From the NCBI GenBank assembly GCA_900769545.1, contig CAAGGZ010000022.1, positions 1 to 11,602 of the forward strand: a stretch of DNA of 11,602 nucleotides, in the 5' to 3' direction. Positions 1 to 7,484 of the stretch are shown piece by piece (position 1 is the first letter of the stretch; each line of letters begins with the position of its first letter). The notes beneath the pieces were generated by a model. That model saw only the letters and a program-made list of their open reading frames with translations. It searched no databases and was not told the DNA's origin. The DNA comes from Clostridia bacterium (GTDB taxonomy: Bacteria > Bacillota > Clostridia > Christensenellales > Borkfalkiaceae). The translations under genes were made by a program, and so were the position numbers.

Positions 1-1
1 A

Positions 2-25
2 TTCGCCAAGCGGGTCAGCGGCGAA
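2..25 (+). other. Hairpin with 12-nt conserved loop (copy A)
   Basis: TTCGCC (2-7) pairs perfectly with GGCGAA (20-25) around the loop AAGCGGGTCAGC (8-19). The same 12-nt loop recurs at 9800-9811 on a different stem. The left arm may extend beyond the window, so I cannot tell whether this copy is also a terminator; no T-run follows directly. Function is unknown. Confidence 0.6.
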
Positions 26-70
26 CGACGCATTCGATTTCATTTCGTTTTCTTGAAGTTTGTTAGTCCG

Positions 71-140
71 AGCGGGCGTGTGCTTGTCTCGGCGGCGCGC
101 CAGCGCCGACGACTTGTATCAAGACAAGCACACGCTTAAC
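71..140 (+). other. Long hairpin with nested GC-rich hairpin (copy A)
   Basis: A 14-bp perfect stem (76-89 with 122-135) encloses a smaller GC-rich hairpin (93-98 region with 103-108, loop GCCA) and an unpaired stretch containing CTTGTAT (113-119). The stem is preceded by AGCGG (71-75) and followed by TTAAC. The second copy at 9863-9924 keeps this plan but has different arm sequences: AGCGR before the stem, a nested GC hairpin, CTYGTAT, and a right arm ending near GCTTAA. Its GC content is far above the surrounding DNA. It could be a structured RNA, a mobile repeat or a recombination site. No coding potential is evident. Confidence 0.6.
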
Positions 141-169
141 TGCCAAATGTCGAAATAACGAGAGTTTTG

Positions 170-197
170 AACGACCAAATTGGGCGTTTTTTTCTTT
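170..197 (+). terminator. Intrinsic terminator, plus strand
   Basis: AACGACCA (170-177) pairs with TGGGCGTT (181-188) with one A-G mismatch and loop AAT. It runs into seven Ts (187-193) and then CTTTT. It would end transcription entering from the left, possibly including the hairpin module at 2-135. Confidence 0.6.
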
Positions 198-242
198 TAT
201 GGCTAATGTGGAAAGACAATTAAACAAATTAACACAAAATAA

Positions 243-290
243 AAACAAAAAACCAATTCCAAGGCACCATGTATGCGTTGAAATTGGTTT
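243..290 (-). terminator. Intrinsic terminator of the AraC-family gene
   Basis: On the minus strand AACCAATT (289-282) pairs with AATTGGTT (258-251). A T-rich run follows, the complement of the A-rich 243-254. It lies about 35 nt past the regulator stop codon, the expected position for its terminator. Confidence 0.65.
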
Positions 291-325
291 GAATTTTGAT
301 AAGGTAGTGTTTTAGAGTGTAAAAG

Positions 326-1111
326 TTAATGGTTAAATTTATGATTTTGAGGCGCTGTTTTAAAATGCCGTTTGTACTGTCTAAAAAAAGTGCTGTATTC
401 ACGAAACCCACACAAGAAAGCAACCTGCGTCAGTGGTGTACCCGAACGTATTAGTTGTTCTGCATACAGCATTTTTTTGTTTTGTATGTATTGCGAATAG
501 CTGATAAAAAATTTCTTTTTAAATATGTAAAATATCCATGAAGGGCTTACAAAAAATCGTTTCGCAATCGAGTTAACGTCCAAAGGCTCGTCTAAATGTG
601 CGTCAATGTATGCAAGAATTTTTGTAAGCATCGGGTGAATAATCTCTTTTTGGTGGTTTGTATCTGCGTATTTTAATTGTAAAAGCAATAAATTGATGAG
701 CTGACGACAAAAAATATAAGCGTCTTTTTCTTCGGCGTTTTTCATAAACTTATCCCATGCGACGTACAGATTTTTTACCGTTTGATTATCAGAAAAACGA
801 AAAAACACCTGTTCTGTTTGTAAAATAGGCAATAAATGCTCGTCTATCGCGCCCAAAGAGAAGTTGATAACGTACCTATCGTATAAGGCTTGCGATAAAA
901 ATCGCGGGTGATGATACACCGTGGGCTTTATCAATAAAAGGTCGTATGGTTGTAGGGAATAGATAGCGTCCCCAACAACGTATTCAACGTCGCCACTTAC
1001 GATGAAATACAATTCGTAGTCATTGTGAAAATGCGTGCCTTTATAAAGATTGATTTCATTGTATTCCGATTGATTGTGAGAGAAATTTATTTTATGCTGA
1101 GAAATATCCAT
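326..1111 (-). CDS. AraC-family transcriptional regulator of the sugar operon
   Basis: This is a cytoplasmic sugar-responsive regulator. The N-terminal half is a cupin-like sensor with an HFHNDYELYFIVSG stretch and a later YHHPRF. The C-terminal ~100 residues carry the two helix-turn-helix units of the AraC family (LDVNSIAKRFFVSPS..., then LTQVAFLCGFREYSTFFRQYKRHF). Two in-frame ATGs exist. I chose the inner one at 1111 (261 aa) because a TTGCAT-17-TATACT promoter places the first transcribed base on the A of this ATG. The outer ATG (1168, 280 aa) would lie upstream of that transcript and overlaps the divergent promoter. Neither ATG has a visible Shine-Dalgarno sequence. The gene is divergent from the operon at 1230 and is presumably its activator, with autoregulation likely because the operator overlaps its own -35. 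The effector is not predictable from sequence. Confidence 0.9.
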   Translation of the reverse strand: MDISQHKINFSHNQSEYNEINLYKGTHFHNDYELYFIVSGDVEYVVGDAIYSLQPYDLLLIKPTVYHHPRFLSQALYDRYVINFSLGAIDEHLLPILQTEQVFFRFSDNQTVKNLYVAWDKFMKNAEEKDAYIFCRQLINLLLLQLKYADTNHQKEIIHPMLTKILAYIDAHLDEPLDVNSIAKRFFVSPSWIFYIFKKKFFISYSQYIQNKKMLYAEQLIRSGTPLTQVAFLCGFREYSTFFRQYKRHFKTAPQNHKFNH

Positions 1112-1146
1112 GATAAAAGTATAACATGGTTTTGTAGAAAATGCAA
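1111..1146 (-). promoter_or_regulatory. Promoter of AraC gene; predicted leaderless start
   Basis: On the minus strand the -35 is TTGCAT (1146-1141), the spacer is exactly 17 nt (1140-1124) and the -10 is TATACT (1123-1118). Counting seven bases past the -10 puts +1 at 1111, the A of the chosen ATG. No ribosome binding site is visible, consistent with leaderless translation. This is prediction from spacing only. Confidence 0.55.
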
Positions 1147-1178
1147 TATAATTTATTGGAGATGCCATTGATTTTTTT
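1141..1178. promoter_or_regulatory. Candidate AraC-type operator: direct repeats 21 bp apart
   Basis: ATGCAATATAATTTATT (1141-1157) and ATGCCATTGATTTTTTT (1162-1178) agree at about 12 of 17 positions and start 21 bp apart, two helical turns. Tandem half-sites in that phase are typical of AraC-family dimers. The first half-site covers the -35 of the regulator gene and the second covers the -35 of the operon. This fits autorepression together with activation from a site touching the -35. The AT-rich context makes chance similarity possible. Confidence 0.45.
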
Positions 1179-1203
1179 TGAAAAAATTTTTATAATGATA
1201 GTA
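1168..1203 (+). promoter_or_regulatory. Sigma-A-type promoter of the sugar operon
   Basis: The -35 is TTGATT (1168-1173), the spacer is 17 nt and the -10 is a perfect TATAAT (1191-1196), giving a start near 1203. The leader before the first gene is about 27 nt and includes GTGGAG (1216-1221) as ribosome binding site. The -35 overlaps the second half-site of the candidate AraC operator. Confidence 0.7.
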
Positions 1204-1229
1204 AGATAATTATTTGTGGAGACAAAGTT

Positions 1230-2078
1230 ATGATTTATATAAGCGCATTTTCCGACGAGGCGGCGAGTGATTTGCAAGGACAAATCGACGCGTTGAAGCG
1301 CAACGGAATTTTCTATACGGAACTTCGTTCCATATCAGGAAAAAACGTAGCCGATTTAACGGTGGCTGAGGCGGAGAATATTTGCGAGGAGCTGCAAAAG
1401 AACGGCATAAAAGTTTGGTCGGTGGGTTCGCCGCTTGGCAAGGTGGATATCGACGTGGATTTTCAGGAATACGAAAATAAAGTTCGACACGTTTGCTGTA
1501 TTGCAAAAGCTCTAAAAACGGACAAAATACGTATATTTAGCTTTTTTAATGCGTATCAAAAGCGGGAAAAGGTGCTTTTATATCTTCGGAAAATGGTAGC
1601 GATTGCAGCTGAATACGGCGTAGAGCTCTATCATGAAAATGAAAAGGACGTTTACGGCGATAGAGTGGAGCGGGTGCTTGAACTTTTAAACAACGTTGAA
1701 GATTTAAAATGTATTTATGACCCTGCGAACTTTTTACAAGTGGGGGAGAGCGCGCAATATTCACTTGACGTTTTGCATCAAAGAGCGGATTATTTTCATA
1801 TCAAGGACGTAATTTTTGAAACGGGAGAGCTAGTGCCCGCTGGTTATGGCGATGGGAAAATTGACGAACTGGTGCGTCGTATCGATGGGGATAAGGTATT
1901 GACTTTAGAGCCGCATTTGATGGTTTTCGACGCTTATGCGTCCATTGACAAAGCGGAGATGAAATTGAAATTCCGTTTTGAAAATAACAATGAAGCGTTT
2001 GACGCTGCAGTATCGGCATTAAAAAAGATTTTAACACAAAACGGTTATACAAACAAAAACGGAGGTTATGAAAAATGA
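1230..2078 (+). CDS. Sugar phosphate isomerase/epimerase-like TIM-barrel protein (first of two)
   Basis: A 282-aa cytoplasmic protein of the xylose isomerase-like TIM-barrel (AP endonuclase 2) superfamily. The four metal ligands expected for a divalent-metal site can be followed: E136 (YHENEK), D164 (YDPANF), H190 (HIKD) and E227 (LEPHL). Members act as ketose epimerases, isomerases, myo-inositol pathway enzymes or 3-keto-glycoside-processing enzymes, so the exact reaction is open. It opens the operon behind a promoter and GTGGAG ribosome binding site. Its stop codon overlaps the start of the next gene (ATGA, 2075-2078), which suggests translational coupling. Pairing with a second TIM barrel and a Gfo/Idh oxidoreductase suggests a multi-step rearrangement of an oxidised sugar or glycoside. 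The family is secure; the substrate is unknown. Confidence 0.88.
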   Translation: MIYISAFSDEAASDLQGQIDALKRNGIFYTELRSISGKNVADLTVAEAENICEELQKNGIKVWSVGSPLGKVDIDVDFQEYENKVRHVCCIAKALKTDKIRIFSFFNAYQKREKVLLYLRKMVAIAAEYGVELYHENEKDVYGDRVERVLELLNNVEDLKCIYDPANFLQVGESAQYSLDVLHQRADYFHIKDVIFETGELVPAGYGDGKIDELVRRIDGDKVLTLEPHLMVFDAYASIDKAEMKLKFRFENNNEAFDAAVSALKKILTQNGYTNKNGGYEK

Positions 2079-2860
2079 AAGTAGGTTTAAATTTATATTC
2101 CATTCGTGATTTCATTCAAACGGAAACGGAATTTCTTTCGACGACGGAAAAGTTAAAGGAAATGGGTTACGATTATCTGCAATATTCAGGTGCACCGCTT
2201 GATGTAGAGAGAATTGCACGAGTTAGCAAGGAGAGCGGCTTGCCCGTATATCTTACGCATTCACCCATGGATAGAATTTTAAACGATACGCAAAAACTGA
2301 TGGATGAGCATGCAAAATTCGGCTGTAAAAATATCGGGTTGGGCGCGATGTCGCCTGCTATCGTTGCAAATGAAAGCGAGTGCAAAGCATTGGTGGAAAA
2401 GCTGGATAGAGCGGCGGAAGTCATGTACCAAAACGGCTTTCAATTCTTCTATCACAATCATCATTTCGAGTTTTTAAAATATCCAAATGGAGAAACTGTT
2501 TTTGAATATTTATTAAAGAATACCAAATATTTTCACTTTATTGCGGATACTTATTGGGTTCAGTACGGCGGCGTCAACGTGTTGTCGTTTTTGGAAAAAT
2601 TGAAGGGTAGAGTGGGCTGTGTGCATTTGAAAGATTACCAAATCGCCGCCAAAAAAGAAGGTGAAAACGTATCGTTTTTCCCGCAGTTTTGCCCAGTTGG
2701 CGAGGGGAATATGGATTTCCGTGCAATCATTAGCAAGTTATCTACGCTGGGCACACAATATTATTTTGTGGAGCAGGACGATGCGGTGGCTTATCCCGAC
2801 CCTCTTGGCGAAGTGGAAAGAAGCGTAAAATATATCAAAAGTCAATTAAAGGATTTATAA
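2075..2860 (+). CDS. Sugar phosphate isomerase/epimerase-like TIM-barrel protein (second of two)
   Basis: A 261-aa protein of the same superfamily as the preceding gene but clearly divergent from it. It starts MKVGLNLYSIRD, a common opening in this family. Candidate metal ligands are E132 (in the YHNHHFEF stretch, 126-133), D158 (DTYWVQ), H184 (HLKD) and E233 (VEQDD). The YHNH...EF and DTYWVQ motifs place it with sugar epimerase/isomerase proteins often encoded beside Gfo/Idh dehydrogenases. A GGAGG-type site precedes the ATG, which overlaps the previous stop codon. The next gene starts one or ten bases after its stop. Two TIM barrels in one operon with all ligands intact argue for two distinct steps rather than redundancy. 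E. coli YcjR, a 3-keto-guloside epimerase, is a plausible functional analogue by family only. Confidence 0.88.
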   Translation: MKVGLNLYSIRDFIQTETEFLSTTEKLKEMGYDYLQYSGAPLDVERIARVSKESGLPVYLTHSPMDRILNDTQKLMDEHAKFGCKNIGLGAMSPAIVANESECKALVEKLDRAAEVMYQNGFQFFYHNHHFEFLKYPNGETVFEYLLKNTKYFHFIADTYWVQYGGVNVLSFLEKLKGRVGCVHLKDYQIAAKKEGENVSFFPQFCPVGEGNMDFRAIISKLSTLGTQYYFVEQDDAVAYPDPLGEVERSVKYIKSQLKDL

Positions 2861-2861
2861 G

Positions 2862-4055
2862 GTGAAAAAGATGAAGAAAGTAAGATATGGCGTTGTAGGG
2901 GTAGGGAATCAAGGCTCTGGCTATGCAGGACATTTTTTGCGTGGCTCGATTGAAAATGGGGAATTGACGGCTATTTGTGATTTGAAACCGTCGCGTATGG
3001 AACAGCTTTTGGATATATTTAAAGACAAGCCCGAAGCAAAAAATGTTCGTTGCTTTACAGACTATAAGGAAATGTTAATTAGCGGACTTTGCGACGCTGT
3101 TCTTGTCGTTACGCCCCATTATGCTCACCCTGAAATCACTAGTGCGTTTTTGGAACGCGGTGTGCACGTTCTTTGCGATAAACCGGCAGGCGTATACACG
3201 AAGCAGGTACGTGAAATGAACGAGATGGCAGAGAAATCGAGCGCAAGGTTTGCAATGATGTTTAATCAGCGCACGAAAGCCGTTTACCGTAAGATGCGAG
3301 AGATTATTCAAGAAGGCGGCATAGGTGAATTGCAGCGTGTTAATTGGATTATTACCGATTGGTACAGAACGCGCGCTTACTATCAAAACGGCGATTGGCG
3401 TGCAACTTGGAAAGGGGAAGGCGGCGGCGTACTCATCAATCAATGCCCGCACCAAATCGACCTTGTACAGTGGATTTTGGGCGAAATGCCTGTTTCCGTG
3501 CACGGTTTTTGCCAATATGGCAGATGGCATGATATTGAAGTGGAGGACGAAGTAACGGCGTTTTTTGAATATAAAAATGGAGCAACGGGGGTATTTATTA
3601 CGACAACAGGGGAAGCTCCCGGAACCAACCGTTTTGAAGTATCAGGCACGAAAGGCAAATTGCTTTGTGAAAATCAAAAATTATATTGGTATAAAAACGA
3701 AGTGGACAGCCTTGAATTTTCGCAGACTTGTCAAAGCGGTTTTGACCAACCGCCCTTGCAGGTGGTCGAGGTGGAGACGGATGGGAAGGATTCGCAACAT
3801 ATTGGCATTATCAACAATTTTACCAACGCAATTTTAGGACTGGAAGAACAGTTTGTACAAGGCGTAGAAGGTATCAACGGCGTTGAGCTGATGAACGCAA
3901 TCGAGCTTTCGGGCTGGAAAGGCGGCGAAAAGGTAATGTTGCCCGTCAATGAGGACGAGTATTTGGCGGAACTTGAAAAACGCCAAAAAACTTCTCGTGC
4001 AAAGACAGGGGTAGTCGAAACGGTTGTGGATAATTCCATGTCCTTTGGTAGCTAA
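2862..4055 (+). CDS. Gfo/Idh/MocA-family NAD(P)-dependent oxidoreductase
   Basis: A 397-aa cytoplasmic sugar dehydrogenase-type protein. The N-terminal Rossmann fold shows GVVGVGNQG (G13, G15, G18) and an acidic CDLKP after the second strand, where NAD-binding members carry their ribose-binding Asp. The EKP-type motif reads CDKP with the conserved lysine at K107. The catalytic stretch is GGGVLINQCPHQID, with H197 and D200. Members oxidise a sugar hydroxyl (often C3) or reduce the ketone. The start is uncertain. GTG at 2862 has AAAGGA 8 nt upstream; ATG at 2871 has GGTGA 6 nt upstream and would give 394 aa. With the two TIM barrels it resembles 3-keto-glycoside systems such as E. coli ycjQRS or the C-glycoside deglycosidase operons. 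The exact substrate cannot be read from sequence. Confidence 0.9.
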   Translation: MKKMKKVRYGVVGVGNQGSGYAGHFLRGSIENGELTAICDLKPSRMEQLLDIFKDKPEAKNVRCFTDYKEMLISGLCDAVLVVTPHYAHPEITSAFLERGVHVLCDKPAGVYTKQVREMNEMAEKSSARFAMMFNQRTKAVYRKMREIIQEGGIGELQRVNWIITDWYRTRAYYQNGDWRATWKGEGGGVLINQCPHQIDLVQWILGEMPVSVHGFCQYGRWHDIEVEDEVTAFFEYKNGATGVFITTTGEAPGTNRFEVSGTKGKLLCENQKLYWYKNEVDSLEFSQTCQSGFDQPPLQVVEVETDGKDSQHIGIINNFTNAILGLEEQFVQGVEGINGVELMNAIELSGWKGGEKVMLPVNEDEYLAELEKRQKTSRAKTGVVETVVDNSMSFGS

Positions 4056-4137
4056 GCAAGGCATAGAAAAAAACGAAAAGGCTTGCATAAATTTTTTTAA
4101 AATTAGGCAGTGCCAAACGGAGGAAAGGAAGGTAATT

Positions 4138-6345
4138 ATGTATTTTTCAAAAACGTTTATACAGAGGACAAAAGCGTATTCAACTTTTGATGAATACGTA
4201 CCTGCCCCCTATCTTCGTAAAAATTTTAACGTTGCTTCGCTCCCTGAAAGGGCGGAAATTACTATTTGCGGACTTGGCTTTTACGAGTTATACATAAACG
4301 GTGCAAACGTAACAAAAGGACGGCTTGCGCCCTATATATCTAATCCTGATGACGTTTTGTATTATGACGTTTATAGAGTGGAAGCACATTTACGCAAGGG
4401 AAAAAATACGGTAGCAGTGTTGCTTGGCAACGGTTTTTTGAATAATCCCGCAGGTAATATTTGGGCTTTTGATAAAGCGGTGTTCCGTGACGCGCCTAAA
4501 GTATCGATTGCTATGGAATTAGACGGGGAATTGCTGTTTGAGGGTGACGAAAGCTTTAAAACCGCAGATTCGCCCATTGTGTTTGACGATTTTCGAGCAG
4601 GCGAGCATTACGATGCGCGCAAAGAAATAGCAGGTTGGAACGAAGCGGATTTTGATGATTCCGCTTGGGATAATGCTATTTTGGCTAAGGCTCCGCAAGG
4701 GGAGGCTCGTGTGCCGAATTGTGAACCGATTGTGGAGGAATGCGAGCTTGCTCCTACAAAAATCATGCCTACGGAAAAGGGGTATATTTATTATTTTCCG
4801 TATAATCAATCGGGCGTTTGCCGTTTGAAGATTCAAGGCGTTTGCGGACAAGAAATCAAAATGACGCACGGTGAAAATATTTTGGATGAGAAATTGGATA
4901 TGCGTACCATTTCCTTTAACCGTCCTGCTCCGCAACCGACCACACATGAAGGATATAACCAAACGGATATTTATATTTGCAACGGGGATGGCGTTGAAAT
5001 ATATACACCCCATTTCACTTATCACGGTTTTCAATACGTCTTGGTGGAAGGGCTGACGCAGGAACAAGCAACGGAAGATTTGCTGACGTACGTTGTTTTG
5101 CATTCGGATATAAAAAGCGTTGGAGAATTTCATTGCTCGGACGAAATTATCAATACATTGCAAGAAATCACTCGGCGCTCGGATATTTCCAATATATTTT
5201 ATTTTCCTAACGATTGTCCGCACCGCGAAAAAAACGGTTGGACGGGCGACGTGGCAATCAGTGCGGAGCAAATGTTGCTCAATTATAAGCTTGGCAGGAG
5301 CTTGAAAGAGTGGCTTGTTAACGTGCGAAAAACACAGCAGGAAAATGGTAAAATTTCAGCGGTCGTGCCGACTTCGGGTTTTGGAATGGAATGGGGGAAC
5401 GGCCCCGCGTGGGATACGGTGTTGGCGCAGGTTTGCTATTATGTGTATAAATACGAAAACGATATAGAAATCGTCAAGGAAAATTTCGAGGCGATTATCA
5501 AGAATTTGCGGTATACTATGAGCCGTCGCAATGAGCACGGCTTGTTGGCGTATGGCTTGGGGGATTGGGCTCCACCCTCGCGCGCGGTGAGCGGTTACGA
5601 TACGGAGTTGCAAATCACGGATACGTTGATTACGATAGATACGTGTTATAAAACGGCGAAACTGGCTGAGCTTTTGGACGAACTTGACGTAAAAGTAGAA
5701 GTGGAGCAATATTACGCCGTATTGCGTGAAAACTTCCGCGCATATTACGTGCAGAACGGAAAGATAAAAGCGGATAGCGCAACGCAAACGGGCGTGGCGA
5801 TGGCTCTGTATTATAAGGCGTTTGAACAAGCGGAAGAAGCGGGCTCAGTGGAACAGCTCCTAGCTTTAATAGAAGAAAAAAACGGCTGTTTGGATACGGG
5901 CGTTTTGGGTGCACGCGTTTTATTCCGAACGCTGTCTGATCACGGATATGCAGACGTTGCGTATAGGTTAATTACGCAGTCGAAATATCCTTCCTATAAG
6001 TATATATTGGATTGCGGTGCAACGACGCTTTGGGAGAATTTTCAAGAAATTGACGGCGATAGAATGGAGCGCAAAGACGGGCGCAAGCTCGATTCCATGA
6101 ACCATCATTTTTGGGGTGATATTTCCGCATGGTTTTATAAATACATCGGGGGAATACGTATCAACCCTGGATTAAAAGACGACAACTTGGTGGAAATAAA
6201 ACCCTATTATTTGCCTACAATCGATTTTTGTCACGTGGAAAGGGCATATAAAAATGGCAAAATTGTGGTTGATTGGAAACGGACGAATGATGGGATTTCT
6301 TTGCAGGTTAGCGTACCCGATGGCGTAAAGGTTTGCGTTTTATAA
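4138..6345 (+). CDS. GH78 alpha-L-rhamnosidase, cytoplasmic
   Basis: A 735-aa glycoside hydrolase predicted to release terminal alpha-L-rhamnose by inversion. The order matches the family: N-terminal beta domain with GLGFYELYINGANV and LAPYISNPDDVLYYDVY, a second beta domain, the (alpha/alpha)6 barrel, and a C-terminal beta domain (INPGLKDDNLVEIKPYY). Barrel motifs are DCPHREKNGWTGD (359-371), with E364 as candidate general acid, and TTLWE with E633 as candidate base; this mapping relies on remembered family alignments. No signal peptide is present, so the substrate must be an imported oligosaccharide. The start is ATG 4138 with GGAGGAAAGGAAGG just upstream. The reading frame stays open back to 4024, but that start lacks a ribosome binding site and overlaps the upstream gene. 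It is shorter than many secreted GH78 enzymes. Confidence 0.93.
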   Translation: MYFSKTFIQRTKAYSTFDEYVPAPYLRKNFNVASLPERAEITICGLGFYELYINGANVTKGRLAPYISNPDDVLYYDVYRVEAHLRKGKNTVAVLLGNGFLNNPAGNIWAFDKAVFRDAPKVSIAMELDGELLFEGDESFKTADSPIVFDDFRAGEHYDARKEIAGWNEADFDDSAWDNAILAKAPQGEARVPNCEPIVEECELAPTKIMPTEKGYIYYFPYNQSGVCRLKIQGVCGQEIKMTHGENILDEKLDMRTISFNRPAPQPTTHEGYNQTDIYICNGDGVEIYTPHFTYHGFQYVLVEGLTQEQATEDLLTYVVLHSDIKSVGEFHCSDEIINTLQEITRRSDISNIFYFPNDCPHREKNGWTGDVAISAEQMLLNYKLGRSLKEWLVNVRKTQQENGKISAVVPTSGFGMEWGNGPAWDTVLAQVCYYVYKYENDIEIVKENFEAIIKNLRYTMSRRNEHGLLAYGLGDWAPPSRAVSGYDTELQITDTLITIDTCYKTAKLAELLDELDVKVEVEQYYAVLRENFRAYYVQNGKIKADSATQTGVAMALYYKAFEQAEEAGSVEQLLALIEEKNGCLDTGVLGARVLFRTLSDHGYADVAYRLITQSKYPSYKYILDCGATTLWENFQEIDGDRMERKDGRKLDSMNHHFWGDISAWFYKYIGGIRINPGLKDDNLVEIKPYYLPTIDFCHVERAYKNGKIVVDWKRTNDGISLQVSVPDGVKVCVL

Positions 6346-6398
6346 AGCATGGTAAATGAAGCCTATCGTGGGTAAAGCAATAAATAGGAGAAAATACT

Positions 6399-7484
6399 AT
6401 GCAGATGACTTTTCGTTGGTACGGCGAGGGAAACGATCGTATCAAATTGTCTGACATCAAGCAAATTCCAGGCGTGAAAGGCATTGTTTGGGCTTTGCAT
6501 GATAAAATGCCGGGCGAAGTCTGGGAAGTGCATGAAATCGCAGAAGTCAAAAGACAATGCGAGGAATACGGCTTCAATATCGACGTCGTGGAATCGGTAA
6601 ACGTGCACGACGATATTAAAATCGGTTTGCCTACGCGTGATATGTATATCGAAAATTATAAACAGACCATTCGCAACCTTTCAAAGTACGGCGTGAAAGT
6701 AATTTGTTATAATTTTATGCCTATTTTCGATTGGACAAGAAGTAATTTATTTCACGAAGTAGGGGACGGCTCGACGGCGTTATTCTATGAAAAGAATATG
6801 ATTCAAGACGATTACAACGCTATGGCGAAGTATATCCTTGACTTTACGGAAAAGTATAACATGACTTTCCCTGGTTGGGAACCTGAACGTATGGCGAAGC
6901 TTGACGAATTGTTCAAGGCTTATGCGCCCGTAACGAAAGAAAAGCTTTGGGAAAATCTTAAATATTTCTTGGAAGCAATTATGCCGACTTGCCGTGAATG
7001 CGACATCAAAATGGCAATCCACATGGACGATCCACCTTGGGATATTTTCGGCTTACCTCGTCTTTTGGTGGACGAACCTAGCATCAATAGATTTCTGAAA
7101 ATGGTAGACGACGAATACAACTGTTTGACGCTTTGTTCGGGGAGCTTGAACGCTAACCCTGAAAATAACGTAGCAGAAATCGTGAGAAAACATTGTGGTA
7201 GAATTGCGTTTGCGCATATTCGTAACGTAAAGCATTTTCCTAACGGCGATTTCTCGGAAGCAAGCCATAGGGATTGCGATGGCGATACGGGCATACTTGA
7301 AATTCTCAAAGCATACCACGATTGTGGCTTCAAAGAATACGTTCGTCCCGACCATGGTAGGCACCTTTGGGATGAAGGGCCTGGAAAAGTACGCCCTGGT
7401 TATGGCTTGTATGATAGAGCGCTTGGCATTATGTATATGCTTGGCGTGTGGGATATGTTGGATAGATTGGAGGAACAGAAATGA
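6399..7484 (+). CDS. uxuA: Mannonate dehydratase UxuA
   Basis: A 361-aa enzyme that dehydrates D-mannonate to 2-keto-3-deoxy-D-gluconate in glucuronate catabolism. It closely recalls Bacillus UxuA along its whole length: opening MQMTFRWYGEGND, then IPGVKGIVWALH, VVESVNVHDDIK, CYNFMPIFDWTR and the closing GYGLYDRALGIMYMLGVWD. The expected metal ligands are all present and correctly spaced: H208 (AIHMDDPPW), C246 (TLCSGS), H273 (HIRNV) and D318 (RPDHGRHLW). AGGAG lies upstream of the ATG. The gene follows the rhamnosidase by about 50 nt, and its stop overlaps the start of the SDR gene (ATGA, 7481-7484). The uxuA-uxuB order matches the B. subtilis hexuronate locus. Its presence is the strongest evidence that the imported substrate contains a glucuronate-type residue. 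Confidence 0.96.
   Translation: MQMTFRWYGEGNDRIKLSDIKQIPGVKGIVWALHDKMPGEVWEVHEIAEVKRQCEEYGFNIDVVESVNVHDDIKIGLPTRDMYIENYKQTIRNLSKYGVKVICYNFMPIFDWTRSNLFHEVGDGSTALFYEKNMIQDDYNAMAKYILDFTEKYNMTFPGWEPERMAKLDELFKAYAPVTKEKLWENLKYFLEAIMPTCRECDIKMAIHMDDPPWDIFGLPRLLVDEPSINRFLKMVDDEYNCLTLCSGSLNANPENNVAEIVRKHCGRIAFAHIRNVKHFPNGDFSEASHRDCDGDTGILEILKAYHDCGFKEYVRPDHGRHLWDEGPGKVRPGYGLYDRALGIMYMLGVWDMLDRLEEQK

Noticed and set aside
61..140. Integron attC site, suggested by GTTAG before and TTAAC after the copy A hairpin
   Set aside because: Copy B lacks the GTTRRRY and RYYYAAC core boxes, and no integron integrase or cassette-like layout is seen.
1112..1168. Upstream ATG for the AraC-family gene (280 aa)
   Set aside because: It lies upstream of the predicted transcript start, overlaps the divergent -35, lacks a ribosome site, and its extra 19 residues look unlike the usual family start.
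4024..4137. Longer start for the rhamnosidase (773 aa)
   Set aside because: It overlaps the Gfo/Idh gene, has no ribosome site, and its 38 extra residues resemble translated leader; ATG 4138 has a strong GGAGG-rich site.
4519..5271. 250-aa minus-strand open frame
   Set aside because: It is antisense to the rhamnosidase, without a recognisable domain, and is an effect of codon bias on the coding strand.
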